Shown here in pieces: positions 59,282 through 64,000 of a DNA stretch of 64,000 bases. This DNA is from Pseudarthrobacter sp. fls2-241-R2A-127. Its GTDB lineage: Bacteria; Actinomycetota; Actinomycetes; Actinomycetales; Micrococcaceae. Location: positions 62,001 to 126,000 of the forward strand of contig NZ_JARVSF010000043.1 of NCBI RefSeq assembly GCF_030209355.1, read 5' to 3'. A program made the position numbers and the translations under genes. How positions within the stretch are numbered: the stretch's first letter is position 1; every line of letters starts with the position of its first letter. The notes under the pieces are model-generated. The model did not search any database. It was given only the letters and a program-made list of their open reading frames with translations, and was not told the DNA's origin.

Positions 59282-59959
59282 TTACTGCTGCAGGTTGGAC
59301 TGCTGGCCGGCCGTGGCGTTGGCCGCGCCGTCGATGTGCTGGGCGATGCTGGCGCTCTGGTCCGAGATGGCGTAGGACTGGCTGCCGATCGAGCCGATGT
59401 TCGCGGCCACGGAGGCATCGATGGGAGCTGCCACGTTGGCGTTCGCGGCTACGGCACCGTTGATCGGTGCGGCGATGGCAGCATCGGCGTTCAGGTTCAC
59501 GTCCACGTTGAGCAGGTTGCCGTTCAGCGCACCGGCCGCACCGGTGACACCACCGGTGCCGGTGGGGGCCGGTGCGGTTCCGGCGGTTGGATCGGTGGTC
59601 CCGGCTGTTGGATCGGTAGTTCCGGTGCCTGTGCTGCCGTCGCCCTGCCCGATCACACTGTCCTGGGCGGAGTTGGCATTGGCGTCTGCAACGATGCCCT
59701 GATCGATCGCGGCATCCTGGTGTGAGAGCGCCTGGGCATCGGAGCCGAAGGAAAGGATGTTGGCGGAGGCGGAGGCATCAATGGGGGCCGCCACGTTCGC
59801 GTTGGCCGCGACGGCCAGGTCTATGGGAGCTGCGGTGTGGAGACCCAGGTCCAGGTCCGCGTTCAGGTCCAGGACCGATGCCACTTCCTTGTCCGGCAGG
59901 GCGGTGGCCTGCTCCGACATCAGTTCTTCATCGGTGAGGGGACGCATTTCGTTGTCCAT
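59282..59959 (-). CDS. Leader-bearing Ala/Asn-rich two-repeat protein, probable M50 substrate
   Basis: A 225-residue protein without a classical signal peptide or TM helix. N-terminus MDNEMRPLTDEELMSEQATALPDKEV looks like an acidic precursor leader. Two homologous repeats follow (about 29-105 and 150-225), sharing AVAANANVAAPIDAS exactly, joined by a Gly/Thr/Pro linker containing two TTDPTAG units. Gln-rich ends (QDSVIGQ, QQSNLQQ). ATG 59959 follows GGAGG. First gene of the two-gene unit with the M50 protease. Function not known to me. Confidence 0.75.
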   Translation of the reverse strand: MDNEMRPLTDEELMSEQATALPDKEVASVLDLNADLDLGLHTAAPIDLAVAANANVAAPIDASASANILSFGSDAQALSHQDAAIDQGIVADANANSAQDSVIGQGDGSTGTGTTDPTAGTTDPTAGTAPAPTGTGGVTGAAGALNGNLLNVDVNLNADAAIAAPINGAVAANANVAAPIDASVAANIGSIGSQSYAISDQSASIAQHIDGAANATAGQQSNLQQ

Positions 59960-60175
59960 GCTTGGGAGACCTCCGGTGCGGCGCGGGTGCTCTGCCCCCA
60001 GCGGGCAGCCCGCGCCCCACAATAGTAAGCATGATTAGCAGTTTTGCGAAGGACTGCAGCACCCCCGCATCCTGCCCGGGCAGGTACCGGGGCGGGTGTA
60101 TGCAAAGCGGCCGGCCAGCGCTACGGTCAGGACTGACAGACAGTCCACCTTTCCGTAACAAACCAAGGAGCCCCC

Positions 60176-60943
60176 ATGCCAAAGCCCACTTTTGCCCCCG
60201 GTGATCCCTGCTGGGCGGACCTCATGACCTCGGATCCCGAACGGTCCCGCGAGTTCTACACCCGCCTGTTCGGCTGGATGTACGAGGAAGGCGACCAGGA
60301 GAAGTACGGCGGATACATCACAGCCCTTGCCAACGGCTTGCCGGTGGCCGGGATGATGAAGAACGACGGCGAATCCGGCTACCCCGACGTGTGGACGACG
60401 TATCTGCGCGTGGAGGACATCAACGCCACCGCCGAGGCCGCAGTGGCAGCCGGCGGACAGGTGTTCATGCCGCCCATGGAGGTTCCCGAGCAGGGCCACA
60501 TGGCCATGTTCGGCGACACCGGCGGCGCCGCCATCGGGGCCTGGCAGTTCGGCGGCCACACCGGCTTCCAGGCCGCGGGCGAGCCCGGCACCCCGTACTG
60601 GCATGAACTGCACACCCGCAACTACGCGCCGTCGGTGAAGTTCTACCAGGACGTCTTCGGCTGGGAGACGGACGTCATGAGCGACACCGAAGAGTTCCGG
60701 TACACCACGCTCGGATCCGGTGATTCCTCCCGTGCCGGCATCATGGACGCCTCCTCCTACCTCCCTGACGGGGCGCCGTCCAACTGGCAGGTGTACTTCG
60801 CGATCGAGAACACCGACGCGGGAGTGGACATTGCCACGTCACTGGGCGGCCAGGTTATATATCCCGCTGAGGACACGCCGTTTGGCCGCATCGCGGCCCT
60901 GACCGACCCCACCGGTGCACTGTTCAGGATCGCCCAGCGCTAG
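60176..60943 (+). CDS. Two-domain VOC family protein
   Basis: A 255-residue cytoplasmic protein made of two VOC domains: FAPGDPCWADLMTSDPERSREFYTRLFGW and PYWHELHTRNYAPSVKFYQDVFGWETDV. Such tandem proteins are common in actinobacteria, sometimes annotated as hydroxylase-like or 27-kDa antigen-like. ATG 60176 follows AAGGAG. Substrate unknown. Confidence 0.9.
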   Translation: MPKPTFAPGDPCWADLMTSDPERSREFYTRLFGWMYEEGDQEKYGGYITALANGLPVAGMMKNDGESGYPDVWTTYLRVEDINATAEAAVAAGGQVFMPPMEVPEQGHMAMFGDTGGAAIGAWQFGGHTGFQAAGEPGTPYWHELHTRNYAPSVKFYQDVFGWETDVMSDTEEFRYTTLGSGDSSRAGIMDASSYLPDGAPSNWQVYFAIENTDAGVDIATSLGGQVIYPAEDTPFGRIAALTDPTGALFRIAQR

Positions 60944-60970
60944 GTTCCGGGCCTTTCGCCCGCCGCGGGG

Positions 60971-61384
60971 TCAGGCCAAATCCTCGAAACTGTCCTCTCC
61001 CGGACGCCAGACCATCCATGCGCCGTCCGCGAATCCGTGCAGCTCGGCGATCTCCACGAAGACCTCGTCCTTGGCCGGGCGGATATGGATCGCACCCGTA
61101 TCGAGGCCAATGCGAATGCCGTCAGAAGTGGCTTCGGCGGTTGACACCACAACGCCGGGTGTCAACCGCCGCAGCGCATCAGCATAGCCAAGGTCCCGTT
61201 CATGCCAACGGCGCCCGGCCTGCTGGATTACCGGCCACACATAGCAGTTAAGGGTCAGCGGGCCGGCTCCGGGGGCGCCGTGGAACCGCAGCTGCACGTA
61301 GTCGTTGAGGACGAACTCCACCGAGTACAGCCGGTCCCCCACCAGCCGCGACAGCAGCTCATTGGGCACATAGGGCTTCCCCAT
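60971..61384 (-). CDS. Hypothetical beta-rich protein
   Basis: A 137-residue soluble protein, MGKPYVPNELLSRLVGDRLYSVEFVLNDYVQLRFHG... with alternating strands (PLTLNCYVWPVIQQAG, GIRIGLDTGAIHIRPAKDEVFVEIAEL). This resembles small actinobacterial proteins of unknown function with a single alpha-beta fold. It converges with the VOC gene by 27 bp. No assignment made. Confidence 0.65.
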   Translation of the reverse strand: MGKPYVPNELLSRLVGDRLYSVEFVLNDYVQLRFHGAPGAGPLTLNCYVWPVIQQAGRRWHERDLGYADALRRLTPGVVVSTAEATSDGIRIGLDTGAIHIRPAKDEVFVEIAELHGFADGAWMVWRPGEDSFEDLA

Positions 61385-61575
61385 GGCCGCACCCCCTTTC
61401 GCCGGGCCGAAAATACGACTCTAGCCAACAGGGAGCCGGGCACCCGCACCTCCCCGACGCCGCGCGACAGACGTGCAGTACGTCCCGGAAAACATGAGCG
61501 CCGGAAATATGGGTACGCCACAGGAATGGAGTACACGTCAACGGCTCAATGCAGCCCTGAGGAACGGAGACCGGG

Positions 61576-62640
61576 TTGGAATCACTGCCCCTTGCAGTCC
61601 TCCTGCTGATATTTGCCGCAGCGGCGGCCGTAATCTGGGTGGCCGGGATCCAGCTGTCAAAACAGACTGACATCCTCGATGACCGGCTGCACCTGGGGTC
61701 CGCCCTGGGCGGGCTCATCCTGCTCGCAGTCGCCACGAACCTGCCCGAAATCGCCATCACGGTCTCAGCTGCCGCGTCGAACAATATCGGCGTCGCGGTA
61801 GGGAACATCCTGGGTGGCATCGCCATCCAGACGGTGGTCTTGGTGGTGCTCGACGCCCTGGGCACCAAAGGCGGCCACCCCCTCAGCTACAGGGCAGCGT
61901 CCCTGACACTCGTGATCGAGGCGGTCACCGTCGTCGCCGTCCTGGGCGTGGTGATTGCGGGCAGCCAGATGCCCGGCAACCTCGTAGCCTTCCGGCTCAC
62001 GCCCGCGGCGGTACTCATCACGGCGATCTGGATTATGGGACTTATCCTCGTCCAACGCTCCCAGAAAAGCCTCCCTTGGCACGAACAGGGTGATGCCCCG
62101 GGCGCCCAGGACAAACCCAGGGGCCACTCCAAAAAGCAGAACAGCGAGCAGAACAAGCACCTGCGAACCGGCACATCAGTGCTGATCTTCAGCGTCGCGG
62201 CGCTGGCCACGCTGGGGGCCGGTGTGGTGCTGGAGCGCAGTGGAGACGCGATCGCCGGCCACATCGGGCTTTCGGGCGTACTGTTCGGTGCCACCGTCCT
62301 TGCACTGGCCACCTCCTTGCCGGAGATCTCCACCGGGCTGACGTCGGTCAAGCAGGGGGACTACAAACTCGCGTTCAGCGACATCTTCGGCGGCAACGCC
62401 TTCCTTCCCGTACTGTTCCTCGCGGCCGTGCTGATCACGGGAAAGCCGGTGCTTCCCCAGGCCCAGGCGACCGACATCTACCTCACGGCACTGGCCATCC
62501 TGCTGACCCTCGTCTACTTGCTGGGGCTGCTCTTCAGGCCGAAAAAGAAGGTGCTGGCCATGGGCGTGGACTCCCTGGTGGTGCTCGTGCTGTACCTGCT
62601 CGGCATCGCCGGACTGTTCGCCGTTGCCACAACCTCATAG
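61576..62640 (+). CDS. Sodium/calcium exchanger-family cation antiporter
   Basis: Membrane antiporter of 354 residues. The two alpha-repeats are GSALGGLILLAVATNLPEIAITVSAAASNNIGVAVGNILGG and GVLFGATVLALATSLPEISTGLTSVKQGDYKLAFSDIFGGN, each with the conserved NLPE or SLPE ion-binding core. A charged cytoplasmic loop (DKPRGHSKKQNSEQNK) splits the halves. TTG start at 61576. Likely exchanges Ca, Na or protons; direction not known. Confidence 0.9.
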   Translation: MESLPLAVLLLIFAAAAAVIWVAGIQLSKQTDILDDRLHLGSALGGLILLAVATNLPEIAITVSAAASNNIGVAVGNILGGIAIQTVVLVVLDALGTKGGHPLSYRAASLTLVIEAVTVVAVLGVVIAGSQMPGNLVAFRLTPAAVLITAIWIMGLILVQRSQKSLPWHEQGDAPGAQDKPRGHSKKQNSEQNKHLRTGTSVLIFSVAALATLGAGVVLERSGDAIAGHIGLSGVLFGATVLALATSLPEISTGLTSVKQGDYKLAFSDIFGGNAFLPVLFLAAVLITGKPVLPQAQATDIYLTALAILLTLVYLLGLLFRPKKKVLAMGVDSLVVLVLYLLGIAGLFAVATTS

Positions 62641-62691
62641 GAACCGTTCCGGCGTCCGTCCACAGTTGCCCAATACGGGTACTGTCGGATC

Positions 62692-63606
62692 ATGATCCAG
62701 TCAGCCGCTGTGCCGGCACTGATGTCTTCCCACTGGCTTGGGATTCCCATCGCCGCAGCCGGCGCGGTCCTGCTCGCCCTGGGAACGCTGTTCCAGCACC
62801 GGGCCGTGGAAGACCAGCCGGCCGCGTCCGGGCGTGCATCCGGAAGCATGGGCGGCGGACGCCTCCAGGCCCTGGTCCGCCGCCCGGCATGGCTGGCCGG
62901 GACGGGGATGCTGGGCGCAGCCATCCTCCTCCAGCTGACCAGCCTCAGGTTTTCCCCCCTGATCGTGGTGCAGCCCATCGGCGCCGTGGCATTGGTGGTC
63001 ACCACCCTCGCTACCGCCCGGATGACCCGCAAGCCGCCCGGGCGCCGGGCCCTCACCGCCGTCGCCCTCTGCATTGCCGGAGTAGCCGTGTTCGTCACCG
63101 TGGCGGCATTCTCTGCGGAGGACGTGGAGATCAGCGACCACCACCTGGTCACCATCCTGATCGTGCTCGCCGTCGTCCTCGCTTGTGTGGGGGTGGCGTA
63201 CGCCCGGTGGCGCCACCGCTCGGGCGCGGTGGTGTTCACCGCCGGGGCCGGGATCCTGTTCGGGTTCGTCGCAGCCCTGGCCAAGACCGTGATCGCCCGG
63301 CTGTTCCAGGGCGACTTCGAATGGCTGTCACTGACTTGCCTGGCGGGGCTGCTCGTCGCCGCCCTGTCCGGCAGCTTCCTGGTCCAGAACGCCCACACCC
63401 GGGGAACATCCGAGCTGGTGGTCGCCGGCCTGACCGTCATCGACCCGCTGGTGGCCGTCGCCATCGGCGTCACCATCCTCGGCGAGGCAGCCGCAGCGCC
63501 CCCGCTGGCCATCGTCCTGTTCCTGCTGTCCGGGGCCACCGCGGTCGCCGGAGTCTTCCTGCTGGCCACGGTCAAGAAACCGGTCCGGCCAGGGGTCAGA
63601 CGATGA
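62692..63606 (+). CDS. DMT-superfamily transporter
   Basis: Membrane protein of 304 residues with about ten hydrophobic segments in two halves. The ends of each half (SPLIVVQPIGAVALVVTTLA and SELVVAGLTVIDPLVAVAIGVTILGEA) are typical of EamA/DMT proteins. A -10-like TACTGT ends 6 nt before ATG 62692, suggesting a leaderless transcript; ATG 62722 is an alternative start. Substrate unknown. Confidence 0.85.
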   Translation: MIQSAAVPALMSSHWLGIPIAAAGAVLLALGTLFQHRAVEDQPAASGRASGSMGGGRLQALVRRPAWLAGTGMLGAAILLQLTSLRFSPLIVVQPIGAVALVVTTLATARMTRKPPGRRALTAVALCIAGVAVFVTVAAFSAEDVEISDHHLVTILIVLAVVLACVGVAYARWRHRSGAVVFTAGAGILFGFVAALAKTVIARLFQGDFEWLSLTCLAGLLVAALSGSFLVQNAHTRGTSELVVAGLTVIDPLVAVAIGVTILGEAAAAPPLAIVLFLLSGATAVAGVFLLATVKKPVRPGVRR

Positions 63607-63621
63607 CCGTCAGGCGACGGA

Positions 63622-64000
63622 TTATTCGTTCTCGCGGACGTACTCCTCGGGGCTGACGTCCTGGGCTTTGATGCCGGAAGCGTGTTTCGACTCAAAGATC
63701 GCGAAGGACAGGCCGAGGCGGTGGCGCAGCTCCAGGGACGCGTGCTGCCGGAAATCGGTCAAGCCTTCGCGTTCTTCCTCTGCCATGTGATCGCCGTTGA
63801 CCTCATTGACCTTGGCCAGCGCCTTCCACCACTCCTGCGTGCCGGCCTGGTGCCGGGCGACCTCACTGATGGCGTCCCGGATTTCATTGTGGTCATGGAT
63901 GGCATCGGTGGTCTCGTCCTCCGGGGAATCCTTCCCGCCGGCCCCCTCCCCCAACGTCAGCAGTTCGGGGTAGAACAGTTCCTCTTCACCTTTGGCGTGG
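63622..64000 (-). CDS. Hemerythrin-like domain protein (5' end cut by window edge)
   Basis: The C-terminal 125 residues of an HHE-type protein, ending at TAA 63622-63624. Iron-ligand-like segments are HAKGEEELFYPELL, DAIHDHNEIRDAI, and KVNEVNGDHMAEEEREGL, matching the His/Glu pattern of hemerythrin-like oxygen, iron or redox sensors. The frame is open to position 64000; the start lies outside the window. Confidence 0.85.
   Translation of the reverse strand, partial: HAKGEEELFYPELLTLGEGAGGKDSPEDETTDAIHDHNEIRDAISEVARHQAGTQEWWKALAKVNEVNGDHMAEEEREGLTDFRQHASLELRHRLGLSFAIFESKHASGIKAQDVSPEEYVRENE

Noticed and set aside
1..64000. Prophage, integrative element or IS
   Set aside because: No integrase, transposase, terminal repeats or att-like duplications were seen.

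Overview
The window is high-GC, gene-dense chromosomal DNA. It looks like a Micrococcaceae actinobacterium of the Arthrobacter/Pseudarthrobacter type. This is inferred from composition, abundant GTG/TTG starts, two GAF-ANTAR regulators, a DGPF/ECF sigma pair, a branched-chain keto-acid dehydrogenase operon and SipW-type secreted proteins; no rRNA or tRNA is present to test it. I saw no tRNA, rRNA, CRISPR array, prophage or insertion sequence. The first and last genes are cut by the window edges.

Layout. 0-3.8 kb: ABC ATPase (partial), MFS exporter, PAP2 phosphatase, small ORF, VOC protein. 3.9-6.3 kb: leftward operon with an ER-type signal peptidase (SipW) and three SipW-tagged secreted proteins. 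6.5-11.9 kb: CitA/CitB-type two-component system divergent from a NitT/TauT-type ABC importer. 12-20.4 kb: lipase-like hydrolase, MFS transporters, thioredoxin reductase, MarR and GAF-ANTAR regulators, small proteins. 20.5-25.5 kb: SEDS (FtsW-like) protein, LytR-CpsA-Psr ligase, and an ArsR-CDF-CDF metal efflux operon with a clear operator. 25.5-34.5 kb: acyltransferase, second GAF-ANTAR protein, FAD monooxygenase, a hairpin-rich intergenic region, DGPF/ECF sigma pair, split DUF1214/DUF1254 pair, TMEM175-like channel, methyltransferase. 34.6-39.1 kb: bkd E1-alpha/E1-beta/E2 operon with a divergent Lrp regulator.

39.8-46.7 kb is a compact exopolysaccharide locus: PelG-like flippase, PelF-like glycosyltransferase, a GHL15-like glycoside hydrolase and GalE, in a tightly overlapping operon. 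It is followed by a convergent secreted DUF4874/DUF4832-like gene broken by a frameshift. 46.8-52.6 kb holds an orphan OmpR-type response regulator and a second set of SipW-type secreted proteins with large Ig-like products but no local signal peptidase. 53-56.7 kb holds small secreted proteins and a surface protein with three near-identical C-terminal repeats.

56.8-60.0 kb is the most unusual locus. It has two genes 6 bp apart: a membrane M50 zinc protease with a PqqD/RRE-like N-terminal domain and a Cys-rich C-terminal extension, and a 225-residue protein with a leader-like N-terminus, no classical signal peptide and two homologous Ala/Asn-rich repeats. This looks like a dedicated precursor-processing or export system. 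The window ends with a VOC protein, an unknown protein, a cation/Ca antiporter, a DMT transporter and a partial hemerythrin-like gene.
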